Positions 26,888 through 35,509 of a DNA stretch of 64,000 bases are shown one piece after another. The stretch lies in assembly GCA_946414885.1 (NCBI GenBank), contig CAMKQH010000004.1:107343-171342 (forward strand), given 5' to 3'. Each line of letters starts with the position of its first letter. Position 1 is the first letter of the stretch. Below the pieces are notes generated by a model. It was not told the DNA's origin. It did no database searches and was given only the letters and a program-made list of their open reading frames with translations. The DNA comes from an uncultured Lachnospiraceae bacterium. Its GTDB lineage: Bacteria > Bacillota > Clostridia > Lachnospirales > Lachnospiraceae. A program made the translations under genes and the position numbers.

Positions 26888-27592
26888 TTATTTCACTTCT
26901 TTGTCGGTTCTGGGATCGATGATCTTCACTGCGTCAGCAACGCGGCCATACTGACCACAAGCCTTCTCGTATGCAGTGTTGGGATCGTCACCCTTCTTGA
27001 TGAAGTCGGTCATCTTTCCGAGGCTGACAAACTTGTAACCGATGATCTGGTTCTCTGCATCCAGAGCGATGCCGGTAACGTAACCTTCAGCCATCTCCAG
27101 ATAACGAGGTCCCTTTGCAAGCGTACCGTACATGGTACCAACCTGGCTTCTAAGACCCTTACCAAGATCCTCAAGTCCGGCGCCAACAGGCAGACCTTCC
27201 TCGGAGAATGCACTCTGGCTGCGGCCGTAAACGATCTGCAGGAAGAGCTCTCTCATTGCGGTGTTGATTGCGTCACATACAAGGTCAGTGTTCAGAGCCT
27301 CCATAACGGTAAGGCCGGGAAGAATTTCAGCAGCCATTGCTGCGGAATGAGTCATGCCGGAGCATCCGATGGTCTCAACGAGAGCCTCCTGAATGATACC
27401 CTCCTTAACGTTGAGGGAAAGCTTGCAGGCACCCTGCTGAGGTGCGCACCAGCCTACGCCATGGGTAAAACCAGAGATGTCTTCAACTCTCTTTGCCTGC
27501 ACCCACTTTGCTTCTTCAGGGATGGGAGCGCAGCCGTGATGTACGCCCTGTGCCACGGGACACATTTCTTCAACTTCCTTTGAATAAATCAT
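26888..27592 (-). CDS. NifU/IscU-like iron-sulfur scaffold-type protein paired with GGGtGRT
   Basis: 234 aa. The middle shows an IscU/NifU-like core: VGWCAPQQGACKLSLNV, then VETIGCSGMTHSAAMAAEIL and GLTVMEALN, with conserved cysteines where scaffold proteins bind Fe-S. N- and C-terminal parts are family-specific, including MCPVAQGVHHGCAPIP. The Met at 27592 has AAAGGAG with a 7-base gap. First gene of a two-gene operon with the GGGtGRT gene. Classical iscS/sufS partners are not nearby, so it is probably not the housekeeping Fe-S scaffold. Confidence 0.75.
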   Translation of the reverse strand: MIYSKEVEEMCPVAQGVHHGCAPIPEEAKWVQAKRVEDISGFTHGVGWCAPQQGACKLSLNVKEGIIQEALVETIGCSGMTHSAAMAAEILPGLTVMEALNTDLVCDAINTAMRELFLQIVYGRSQSAFSEEGLPVGAGLEDLGKGLRSQVGTMYGTLAKGPRYLEMAEGYVTGIALDAENQIIGYKFVSLGKMTDFIKKGDDPNTAYEKACGQYGRVADAVKIIDPRTDKEVK

Positions 27593-27622
27593 GTGAAATC
27601 TCCTTTCGATGTTCTCTATTTC

Positions 27623-27668
27623 ATGATACTGTCCCAAGTCTCCTTAGAGTTTGACAAAAAAGTATCAT
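27623..27668 (-). promoter_or_regulatory. Inverted repeat in the leader of the GGGtGRT operon
   Basis: On the minus strand ATGATACT and AGTATCAT are separated by 30 bases that include AAGGAGA; further GTC/GAC pairing extends the stem. It lies about 30 bases upstream of the first gene. It could be a regulated leader hairpin or an operator pair. Promoter boxes further upstream are poor. Confidence 0.35.
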
Positions 27669-27740
27669 TATCTCGATTATTTTCTCACGTTTACTGAAAA
27701 AAAACAAGCATTAACTCAATGATTTCGAGACTTTTTTACG

Positions 27741-29813
27741 TTATTTTGACTTGCCGCTTTTATAGAACTGGGAAGCCGTTTGGAATTTCTGATAAAGAGA
27801 CCCCTGATTGTTTAATTGCTTGACGATATTAGTCCTTCTTCCAACGAAATCCGACAGTTTACCCATGTATTCGTCTGAAGAAATACTCCCGTCCGCCACC
27901 ATGGTAAGACCTTTTTCCCAGCTGGCCGTCAATTTCGGCTCTAAAAGCGGCTTGATCGAGCCCTCGACCACGTCGTAGATCATCTCTCCCATCAGCGTCG
28001 GCGTGAGCACCTGCGTCTTCTTATTCAAAGCCAGATACTCAATGTTCACCAGTTTTTTCAGGATTTCCGCCCTCGTCGCGCTGGTTCCGATGCCGCTTCC
28101 CTTGATCTGGGCCCGAAGTTCTTCATCTTCTATAAACTGACCCGCATTTTCCATGGTCAGAATAATGCTTCCGGAAGTATAGCGCTTGGGCGGTTTTGTC
28201 TCGCCTTCTTTTAATTCATAGGACTTAACGCCAACCTCTGCGCCTTTTTTCAGTTTCATCAAAAGCTCCATAAAGGCTTCATCGCATTTCAACTCTTGTT
28301 CACCTTCGCCGTCCTTGTCCCCGTCTTTATCCGCATCTTTTTCCGTAGCTTCCGCATTCTTTGCATTCTTGTCATCCGCGGAAGCGTCCTTCTTGAATGA
28401 AAATGCGGAAACCTTTAAGAATCCCTCTTCCACAAGCACCTTGAAGTTTGAGAAGAACCGTTCTTCCTTGACCTTTACCGTCAATGCGAATTTCTGATAG
28501 GTTGCCGGCGGATAGAAAATGCTTAAAAACCTTCTGACTATGACTTCATACACCTTCGCATTTAAGGGTGACAGGGAATTCAAGTTCCCAAGTCCCTGCC
28601 CCGTCGGAATGATCGCATAGTGATCCGTGATCTGCTTGTCGTTTACGTATCTCGTCTTCGCAATCCCCTTGTAGCTTCCGTTTTGCAGAATTTCATTGGC
28701 AAATTGCGATACAAGTCCATATCCTTTCAGACCACCAATGTTCTTATGAATTTCCTTTGCAACGGCTGTCGAAAGCACTCTGGCGTCCGTACGGGGATAA
28801 GTCACCATCTTCTTTTCATACAATTCCTGGATAATCTGCAGGGTCTGATCCGGACTGATCTTAAAGTATTTCGAACAGTCATTTTGAAGCTCTGCCAGAT
28901 TATAAAGGAGCGGCGCGTTACGGTTTTCCTTTTTCTTTTCAATGGATTCAACAATGACGGGACCTACCGGCTCTTCTTCCAAATGCGCGATCAATTCCCT
29001 TGCACTCTTTTCTTCCTTAAATCCATTTTCCTTATATAGGAGCGGTGACATGAAATACGGTGATCCTTCCACGGCCTTCCACTCACCGCTAAAGCTCTTT
29101 CCCTCCAGCAGGAAATTACCGATCACGCGGTAAAATGGTGTCTTTACGAAATTCCGGATCTCCCTCTCACGGTTCACCACCATGCCTAGCACGCAGGTCA
29201 TAACGCGGCCTACGCTGATCACTGCCTTATCGCGCTTTAGGTAATCCTTCACGGCATAGCCGTATTTTAGCGTCAATGCCCTGGAAAAATTGATTCCCAT
29301 CAAATAATCTTCCTTCGCGCGAAGATATGCGGCATCACTGAGATTATCATATTCCGAAAGATCCTTCGCTTCACGGATTCCCCTTAGGATTTCCTCCTCC
29401 GTCTGGGAATCAATCCAAACGCGCCTTCTTTCCTTCCCCTTAACGCCGGACATCTGTTCCACAAGACGATAGATGTATTCTCCCTCTCGTCCCGAGTCCG
29501 TGCAAACATAGATCCTCTCCACGTCAGGGCGCTTTAAAAGGCCACTGACCACCTCAAACTGCTTTGCGGAGCTGGCAATGACCTCATATTTGAATTCCTG
29601 CGGCAGAAAGGGAATGGTATCAAAGCTCCAGCGTTTTAACTTCTCGTCGTAAACCTCCGGATAACTCATGGTTACCAGATGTCCGACGCACCACGTGATC
29701 ACAGAATTCTCGGATTCCACGTAACCGTCAAATTTACGCATATTTTCTTTCAGAGCATTGGCAAATTCCCTTGCCACGCTAGGTTTTTCTGCTATATATA
29801 AATTCTTACCCAA
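27741..29813 (-). CDS. topB: DNA topoisomerase III
   Basis: 690 aa type IA topoisomerase. Toprim domain at the N-terminus (LYIAEKPSVAREFA, CTDSGREGEYIYR for Mg2+), active-site region VTYPRTDARVL with the catalytic Tyr, and GSGIGTSATRAEIL. The C-terminus lacks zinc fingers, as in many Firmicute TopB, and a low-complexity Asp/Lys/Glu insert lies near residues 465-500. The start is TTG at 29813, with GAGG and a 7-base gap; it begins 4 bases after the EAL gene's stop, so the two are coupled. It unlinks single-strand catenanes. Firmicute elements also carry TopB, but nothing mobile is seen here. Confidence 0.92.
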   Translation of the reverse strand: MGKNLYIAEKPSVAREFANALKENMRKFDGYVESENSVITWCVGHLVTMSYPEVYDEKLKRWSFDTIPFLPQEFKYEVIASSAKQFEVVSGLLKRPDVERIYVCTDSGREGEYIYRLVEQMSGVKGKERRRVWIDSQTEEEILRGIREAKDLSEYDNLSDAAYLRAKEDYLMGINFSRALTLKYGYAVKDYLKRDKAVISVGRVMTCVLGMVVNREREIRNFVKTPFYRVIGNFLLEGKSFSGEWKAVEGSPYFMSPLLYKENGFKEEKSARELIAHLEEEPVGPVIVESIEKKKENRNAPLLYNLAELQNDCSKYFKISPDQTLQIIQELYEKKMVTYPRTDARVLSTAVAKEIHKNIGGLKGYGLVSQFANEILQNGSYKGIAKTRYVNDKQITDHYAIIPTGQGLGNLNSLSPLNAKVYEVIVRRFLSIFYPPATYQKFALTVKVKEERFFSNFKVLVEEGFLKVSAFSFKKDASADDKNAKNAEATEKDADKDGDKDGEGEQELKCDEAFMELLMKLKKGAEVGVKSYELKEGETKPPKRYTSGSIILTMENAGQFIEDEELRAQIKGSGIGTSATRAEILKKLVNIEYLALNKKTQVLTPTLMGEMIYDVVEGSIKPLLEPKLTASWEKGLTMVADGSISSDEYMGKLSDFVGRRTNIVKQLNNQGSLYQKFQTASQFYKSGKSK

Positions 29814-29817
29814 ATCT

Positions 29818-31545
29818 TTACCTCGCTGTCTGACTCCTTAGTAACGTTTCCGCCTCGGCAACGGAAAGAGGCTTCCCGCACAGGAATCCCTGGACCACGT
29901 CGCATCCGATGGCGTGTAAATATTTATATTGTTGTTCCTGCTCGACGCCTTCCGCAATGGATTCAAATCCAAGGGATTTCACCATGTCAACGATGGATTC
30001 CGTAATGATCCTGGTGGCGGAATCCGTAAGTACCGTATCGATAAAGGATTTATCGATTTTTAGCGTATTGATCGGAAGCTTTTTTAAATAACTCAGGGAA
30101 GAAAATCCCGTTCCGAAATCATCCAGGGAAATACGGATGCCTTTGCTCTGCAAAAGCCGCATCTTTTCACGGACAAGATCAAACTCCTCGATCAAAATAC
30201 TTTCCGTCATCTCCAACTCAATAAAATAAGGATCCACCTTGTATCTTTGCAGGCATGCAAAAAGTCTGTCCACAAAATCATCCTGATTAAACTGCCTTGC
30301 GGATACGTTGATGGACATAATGAATCTGGCGTCAAAACGCGTTTGCCATTCTCCATATTGGCGGATTGCCTCTTCCACAACCCAATTGCCAATAGGGATA
30401 ATGGCTCCATTCTTCTCGGCGATCGGAATAAACGTGCTCGGGCCAAGCTCCGCCTTGTCGGCATCGCGGAAACGGATTAAGGCCTCCATGCCGCGCAGCT
30501 TCTTGTTGCCACTGTAAAACTGCGGCTGGAAATATAGTTCAAATTCCTTACCATGCATGGCTTTCTTGAGCTTTGATTCCACTTCAAGGCCAAGCCTAAA
30601 TTCATTTAAAATCGGTTGATCAAAATAGACAAACGCATCTTTTCCACTGGTTTTCCCCTTCAGAAGAACGATTTCCGCGCAGTTTACCAAATCTGACGCA
30701 GTCTGAGCCGCCTCAGGATATTGCGCAACGCCGATGGTTACGCTGATCACAACGTTTTGATTCATGCTAAGGTAGAAGGGATGCGCAAGTCTTTCCGTGA
30801 TGGCCCGGTGAATCTCATCAACGGTATAATCATCCTTTGGATCATAGACTGCAAGACAATAGACGTCGCTGTTCAGATGACATGCAATGAGGTTTTCCTG
30901 CTGTAATTCCTTCAAAAAGGCGCCCAGTTGCTGGATCAGTTCGTCTCCGCAGACCATACCCAATCCATCGTTCACCTTATGGAAATCATCAATGTCGATC
31001 ATCATGACGCTAACGACTTTATGATTTGTTTTTGCTTTTTGAATAAACTCGCCCGTAAGGCGGATAAAATAGTTCCGGTTATATAGACCGGTGCTTACGT
31101 CGTAGAAGGAATAATAGTTTAATTCCTCTGACTGTAATTTATGCTTAGTCACGTCCAAGATGGAGATGACCTTACATTCCATGTTTCCCTTTGCGTCATA
31201 AACGACGCGTGTCTGAAACTTAAACCAAGTTTTTCTCTTTCTGCAAAGGCACTCCAAAGAAGCTGATTCCTTCCCTGATTTCTCAAGGCAGATCAGTTCC
31301 CGCAGGGGAAACGCATATGGTTCGTCAACGACCTCATACAAACGCTCAAGATCACGCTTGGTGCGTACGTCAAAGTCGAAATATTCCGACCAGTTACCGA
31401 TGGTAATGATCTCACTTTTTGACGCATCAAGATAAAGGAATGTACCTCCCGTCATTTCACAGATCAGGCGATACATCCTGTCTCTTGCACTCAAATTCTG
31501 ATTCATTGCCTTTAACAGATCCATCTGATAGCCAGTTTCGTTCAT
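29818..31545 (-). CDS. GGDEF-EAL protein, probable c-di-GMP phosphodiesterase
   Basis: 575 aa from the Met at 31545. N-terminal PAS-like sensor (about 15-140), GGDEF domain (about 145-300), EAL domain (about 320-570). The GGDEF signature is degenerate (NSDVY in place of GGDEF), so cyclase activity is unlikely; it may bind GTP as a regulator. The EAL domain keeps EALIRF, ELEMTES, DDFGTGFSSL, KIDKSF and EGVE, consistent with active hydrolysis of c-di-GMP. No membrane segment. It follows asd by 46 bases and is coupled to topB. Its start region matches that of the chemotaxis-like gene at 58282. Confidence 0.88.
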   Translation of the reverse strand: MNETGYQMDLLKAMNQNLSARDRMYRLICEMTGGTFLYLDASKSEIITIGNWSEYFDFDVRTKRDLERLYEVVDEPYAFPLRELICLEKSGKESASLECLCRKRKTWFKFQTRVVYDAKGNMECKVISILDVTKHKLQSEELNYYSFYDVSTGLYNRNYFIRLTGEFIQKAKTNHKVVSVMMIDIDDFHKVNDGLGMVCGDELIQQLGAFLKELQQENLIACHLNSDVYCLAVYDPKDDYTVDEIHRAITERLAHPFYLSMNQNVVISVTIGVAQYPEAAQTASDLVNCAEIVLLKGKTSGKDAFVYFDQPILNEFRLGLEVESKLKKAMHGKEFELYFQPQFYSGNKKLRGMEALIRFRDADKAELGPSTFIPIAEKNGAIIPIGNWVVEEAIRQYGEWQTRFDARFIMSINVSARQFNQDDFVDRLFACLQRYKVDPYFIELEMTESILIEEFDLVREKMRLLQSKGIRISLDDFGTGFSSLSYLKKLPINTLKIDKSFIDTVLTDSATRIITESIVDMVKSLGFESIAEGVEQEQQYKYLHAIGCDVVQGFLCGKPLSVAEAETLLRSQTAR

Positions 31546-31591
31546 GCGTTTTACCCCCATGCGACGGAACGTATTTGAATCTCTTAAAACC

Positions 31592-32677
31592 TTATTTCTT
31601 GGTGATATAGCCCTGTGCCTTCAAAAGCTCTGCGCAAAGAACTGCGCCGCCAGCCGCGCCGCGGATGGTGTTGTGGGAAAGGCCTACGAACTTCCAGTCA
31701 TAAACCGTATCCTCGCGAAGTCTTCCTACGCTTACGCCCATGCCATTCTCATAATTTACGTCCAGGTTCACCTGAGGTCTGTTGTCCTCCTCAAGATACT
31801 GGATGAACTGCTTGGGAGCACTGGGAAGGGCAAGCTCCTGGGGAACGCCGGAAAAGCTCTTAAGCTTCTCGATGAGCTGCTCCTTGGTGGGCTTTTTCTT
31901 GAATTTCACAAATACCGCAGCCGTATGACCATATAATACGGGCACGCGAATGCACTGACAGGTGATCACTGGCGTCGTTGCCGGAACAATCGCGCCATCC
32001 TTAATCTCACCCCAAAGACGAAGGGGCTCCTTCTCGCTCTTTTCTTCCTCGCCGCCAATGTAAGGAATAATGTTTTCAACCATTTCAGGCCATTCCTTAA
32101 AGTTCTTGCCTGCGCCGGAAATTGCCTGATAGGTGGTTGCAACAACTTCGTAAGGCTCAAACTCCTTCCATGCGGTCAATACGGGTGCATAGCTCTGGAT
32201 GGAGCAATTCGGCTTAACTGCAATAAATCCTCTCTTGGTGCCAAGACGCTTCTTCTGGAACTCGATCACGTCTGCATGCTGGGGATTGATCTCAGGAACC
32301 ATCATGGGAACGTCGGGCGTCCAACGATGAGCGCTGTTGTTGGAAACAACGGGCGTCTCAGTCTTTGCATACGCTTCCTCAGCCTTCTGAATGGCTTCCT
32401 TGGTTCCTTCATAAGCACTGAATACAAAATCAACCTGTGAAGCAACCTTCTCTACTTCATCCACGTTCATCACGATAAGATTCTTAACGGTCTCAGGAAT
32501 GGGAGTATCCATCTTCCAACGATCCCCAACTGCTTCCGCATAGGTCTTGCCTGCGGAACGAGGGCTTGCAGCAACTGCAACCACTTCAAACCAGGGATGA
32601 TTCTCAAGAAGGGCAACGAATCTCTGCCCAACCATTCCCGTAGCACCCAAAATGCCAACCTTCAACTTTTCACTCAT
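31592..32677 (-). CDS. asd: Aspartate-semialdehyde dehydrogenase (archaeal/fungal type)
   Basis: 361 aa. Reduces aspartyl phosphate to the semialdehyde for lysine, methionine and threonine synthesis. NADP motif GILGATGMVGQRFV; catalytic Cys in KPNCSIQSY; active-site His/Arg region CIRVPVLYGHTA. The length, the KPNCS context and the YQAISGAG segment match the archaeal/fungal subfamily rather than the common bacterial one, although some Clostridia have it. It has its own promoter and precedes the EAL gene. Confidence 0.9.
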   Translation of the reverse strand: MSEKLKVGILGATGMVGQRFVALLENHPWFEVVAVAASPRSAGKTYAEAVGDRWKMDTPIPETVKNLIVMNVDEVEKVASQVDFVFSAYEGTKEAIQKAEEAYAKTETPVVSNNSAHRWTPDVPMMVPEINPQHADVIEFQKKRLGTKRGFIAVKPNCSIQSYAPVLTAWKEFEPYEVVATTYQAISGAGKNFKEWPEMVENIIPYIGGEEEKSEKEPLRLWGEIKDGAIVPATTPVITCQCIRVPVLYGHTAAVFVKFKKKPTKEQLIEKLKSFSGVPQELALPSAPKQFIQYLEEDNRPQVNLDVNYENGMGVSVGRLREDTVYDWKFVGLSHNTIRGAAGGAVLCAELLKAQGYITKK

Positions 32678-32744
32678 AATCTTCTCCTCGCCTTCCGTCG
32701 TCTTTTTCTCTGACGACTCTCTTCACGGCTTTTACGCCGTTTTC

Positions 32745-32773
32745 TTTTTATCGTAAACGCACGAATGCGTCAA
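32745..32773 (-). promoter_or_regulatory. Promoter of asd
   Basis: Minus strand TTGACG, 17-base spacer, TAAAAA, 67 bases upstream of asd. Two small hairpins (ACGGC/GCCGT and GTCGTC/GACGAC) lie in the leader; no lysine riboswitch pattern seen. Confidence 0.6.
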
Positions 32774-32795
32774 CTCACGTTTTAGGTGAATTTGT

Positions 32796-34175
32796 TTAAT
32801 TCTCAGAAAGGAACTGCTTACCGGCGGCAATCTGCTCCTTCATGGCCTCAGGTCCGGGCGCTCCGGTTGTCATGCGCTTTTCAACGCAAGTCTTTAAGGA
32901 AATGGCGTCATAAACGTCAAAATCGAACTTGTCGCAAAATTCCTTTAACTCCTCAAGACCCATCTCTTCGATGGAAATGCCCTTGTCAATGCATGCAAGC
33001 ACGATTCTTCCAACGATTCCGTGAGCATCCCTAAAGGGAACGCCCTTTGTCACAAGATAATCTGCGAGATCCGTGGCATTTGTAAAGCCCTTCATCGCGC
33101 TGGCTGCCATGCGTTCCTTGCGGAATTTCATCGTGGAGATCATTCCGGTAAACAGCACAAGACAATTCTCAACGGTATCAATGGCATCAAACGCCATCTC
33201 CTTGTCTTCCTGCATGTCCTTATTGTATGCAAGCGGAATTCCCTTCATTGTGGTCAAAAGACTCATCAGCGCGCCATATACGCGTCCGGTCTTTCCACGG
33301 ACAAGCTCCGCAATGTCAGGATTCTTTTTCTGAGGCATGATGCTGCTTCCCGTAGAATAAGCGTCATCGAGCTCCACAAACTGATATTCATTGGAGTTCC
33401 AAATGATGATCTCCTCGCTGAATCTGCTCAGATGCATCATAATCGTGGAAAGTGCCGCCAAAAATTCGATCAGATAATCTCTGTCAGAGACGGAATCCAT
33501 ACTGTTTAAGGTGGGGCCGATAAAGCCTAACAGCTCTGCCACATACGCGCGGTCCAGAGGATAAGTCGTTCCGGCAAGCGCTCCCGCACCCAAAGGACAA
33601 TAATTCAATCTTTCATGAATGTCCTTCATGCGAAGGCGGTCTCTCTTGAACATTTCAAAGTAGGCACCATAGTGATGCGCCAAGGTCACAGGCTGTGCCT
33701 TCTGCAAATGAGTAAAACCCGGCATATAAGTCTCCAGGTTCTCTTCCATTGTCTTGAGAATCACTTCCATCAAGTGATTCAACAATAAATCGACGTCCAG
33801 AACCTTTTGTCTCACGTACAATCTCATGTCAAGCGCAACCTGATCGTTTCGGCTGCGTCCTGTATGAAGCTTCTTCCCGGCATCGCCAATGCGATCAATG
33901 AGATTCGCCTCAACAAAGCTATGAACATCCTCGTATTTGTGATTGATCACAAGCTTTCCGTCGTCAACGTCCGCCATGATTCCCTTTAACCCGGAAATGA
34001 TGGCGTCCTTTTCCGCGTCTGTCAGTATACCCTGCTTTGCAAGCATGGTAACGTGTGCCATGCTGCCCTGCACGTCCTGATGAAATAATCGTTTGTCAAA
34101 ACTGATGGACGCATTAAAATCATAAACCATTTGGTCTGTTTCCTTCGTAAAGCGTCCGCCCCACAATTGTGCCAT
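32796..34175 (-). CDS. argH: Argininosuccinate lyase
   Basis: 459 aa fumarase-superfamily enzyme that splits argininosuccinate to arginine and fumarate. N-terminus LWGGRFTKETDQMVYDFNAS, HTGRSRNDQVALDMRLY, and the signature GSSIMPQKKNPD with the catalytic serine loop are all present. Normal length. It stands alone with its own promoter; argG is not in the window. Confidence 0.95.
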   Translation of the reverse strand: MAQLWGGRFTKETDQMVYDFNASISFDKRLFHQDVQGSMAHVTMLAKQGILTDAEKDAIISGLKGIMADVDDGKLVINHKYEDVHSFVEANLIDRIGDAGKKLHTGRSRNDQVALDMRLYVRQKVLDVDLLLNHLMEVILKTMEENLETYMPGFTHLQKAQPVTLAHHYGAYFEMFKRDRLRMKDIHERLNYCPLGAGALAGTTYPLDRAYVAELLGFIGPTLNSMDSVSDRDYLIEFLAALSTIMMHLSRFSEEIIIWNSNEYQFVELDDAYSTGSSIMPQKKNPDIAELVRGKTGRVYGALMSLLTTMKGIPLAYNKDMQEDKEMAFDAIDTVENCLVLFTGMISTMKFRKERMAASAMKGFTNATDLADYLVTKGVPFRDAHGIVGRIVLACIDKGISIEEMGLEELKEFCDKFDFDVYDAISLKTCVEKRMTTGAPGPEAMKEQIAAGKQFLSEN

Positions 34176-34216
34176 TTCACGTCTCCTTAGTTAAAGTCTC
34201 GAAAATGTTGTTAAAT

Positions 34217-34245
34217 ATTTTAACACAGAAGGTCATAGAATGCAA
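34217..34245 (-). promoter_or_regulatory. Promoter of argH
   Basis: Minus strand TTGCAT, 17-base spacer, TAAAAT, just after the terminator of the previous gene and 42 bases before argH. Confidence 0.7.
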
Positions 34246-34253
34246 CTACGGAT

Positions 34254-34292
34254 AAAAAAACTTCCCACGACCAATTGCTTGGCCGCGGGAAG
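34254..34292 (-). terminator. Terminator of the TM-helix gene
   Basis: Minus strand 14-bp stem, CTTCCCGCGGCCAA with TTGGTCGTGGGAAG (two G-U pairs), 4-base loop, followed by TTTTTTT. Confidence 0.9.
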
Positions 34293-34324
34293 CTGCAAAT
34301 TCAATTATTTTATTGCCTTCCTAA

Positions 34325-35260
34325 TTACTTGTCGTCGTTGTTCAGCTTCTCTTCAAGCTTCTTCATAACGTTCTGAGCAAAGAAGCGACCGCCGATGCCA
34401 AATGCAACTGCGAATGCGATGCAAAGTGCAGCGATGATCATGATGAAGGTGTAGTTAACGATTTCAGGAGCAATATTCAACTGGCTCAGGCTGATGAATG
34501 CAGCAAGAACGTAGATGGCAACCTTTACTCCAAAAGCAACGGTCTTTGCCTTGGGGAACTTCTTTACGATAATCTTCTCCAAAGCGTTTGCGCATACCAG
34601 TGCAACGGTAACAACGATGATAACGCTGATAACTGCAGGCAGGTAATCAATAACGGAATTACCAATTCTGGTAAGTACGGACAGGTTCAATACGTTGATT
34701 GCCTGTACGATGGTAATGATTACAACGATCACGTAAACGATATTAGCGATCAGGGAAGAGAACGTGGTGTTCTCGCCAAGCTTAACGCCAGCCTTATCCT
34801 GCAAGGTATCAACCTTGAGCGCAACCAGAACGGGAGCAAGCAGATCCTTGATCAGCTTAGCAATGAAGAAGCCTACGAACAGGATGATGACTGCACCGAT
34901 CAGATTAGGAATGAATCCAAGGAAGGAACTTACAAGACTATTAATGGGGCTAGTCAGGCTGCTAATGCCAAGCTTGCCAAATACAACAGGCAGGAACATC
35001 AGGAATACTACAAAGAACATCAGCTTGCCAATGAAGTCAACGGCTTTGTCCTTCGTCTCGGTTTTGATTCCCCACTTCGTAAGGTACTTCTCGAGCTTAA
35101 TGCCCTTCAACAGCTTTACGACAAGGTTCTTCACAACGGTTGCAAGCGCAAATCCAATGATTAACCAAAGAATTGCTGCAAGTACGTTAGGAATGGCATC
35201 AAAGAACCCAAGAATGTGTGATTGGATTCTCTCTCCCAATCTTTCAAAAAATTCTTCCAT
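34325..35260 (-). CDS. TM-helix-repeat membrane protein (mechanosensitive channel-like)
   Basis: 311 aa with about six membrane segments. Two or three repeats of the TM-helix type (PNVLAAILWLIIGFALATVV; PNLIGAVIILFVGFFIAKLI; PAVISVIIVVTVALVCANAL), each followed by a short amphipathic stretch, match the CmpX/TM_helix family related to MscS-type channels, but there is no MscS beta domain. It ends with GIGGRFFAQNVMKKLEEK. Probably a membrane channel or envelope-stress protein; ion conduction is unproven. Monocistronic, with a strong terminator. Confidence 0.78.
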   Translation of the reverse strand: MEEFFERLGERIQSHILGFFDAIPNVLAAILWLIIGFALATVVKNLVVKLLKGIKLEKYLTKWGIKTETKDKAVDFIGKLMFFVVFLMFLPVVFGKLGISSLTSPINSLVSSFLGFIPNLIGAVIILFVGFFIAKLIKDLLAPVLVALKVDTLQDKAGVKLGENTTFSSLIANIVYVIVVIITIVQAINVLNLSVLTRIGNSVIDYLPAVISVIIVVTVALVCANALEKIIVKKFPKAKTVAFGVKVAIYVLAAFISLSQLNIAPEIVNYTFIMIIAALCIAFAVAFGIGGRFFAQNVMKKLEEKLNNDDK

Positions 35261-35299
35261 GATACTTCTACCTCCTTTATCCCTCTAAATAAAATGTTA

Positions 35300-35319
35300 G
35301 GATAGCCGCTAAGCTATCC
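35300..35319. terminator. Hairpin downstream of tRNA-Thr
   Basis: GGATAGC and GCTATCC pair perfectly over 7 bp with a 6-base loop; minus-strand tail TAACATTTTATTT is only moderately U-rich. Likely the end of the tRNA transcript. Confidence 0.4.
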
Positions 35320-35347
35320 CTTTTACGTCAGCTGACTTTATCAGCCG

Positions 35348-35420
35348 AGCTGAAAAAGGGACTTGAACCCTCGACCCCTTCATTACGAGTGAAGTGCTCT
35401 ACCAACTGAGCTATTTCAGC
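35348..35420 (-). tRNA. tRNA-Thr (anticodon CGT)
   Basis: 73 nt cloverleaf read on the minus strand: acceptor GCTGAAA/TTTCAGC, D arm GCTC/GAGC, anticodon stem CTTCA/TGAAG with loop CTCGTAA (anticodon CGT, reading ACG), 5-base variable loop, T arm GAGGG/CCCTT with TTCAAGT, discriminator U. CCA is not encoded. The CGT isoacceptor normally supplements a TGT one. Confidence 0.93.
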
Positions 35421-35451
35421 GTACAACTCATTTAACATTCTAACAATAGCT

Positions 35452-35480
35452 ATTATATACTGAACCATATGAAATTGCAA
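35452..35480 (-). promoter_or_regulatory. Promoter of tRNA-Thr
   Basis: Minus strand TTGCAA, 17-base spacer, TATAAT, 32 bases upstream of the tRNA 5' end. Confidence 0.75.
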
Positions 35481-35509
35481 GACCTAATTTTTGCAACAGT
35501 TTACACAAC

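Noticed and set aside
27741..29813. topB as a sign of an integrative conjugative element
   Set aside because: No relaxase, T4SS, integrase or att-like repeats nearby; neighbours are housekeeping genes.
35348..35420. tRNA-Thr as an integration site
   Set aside because: No repeat of the tRNA 3' end and no integrase in the window.
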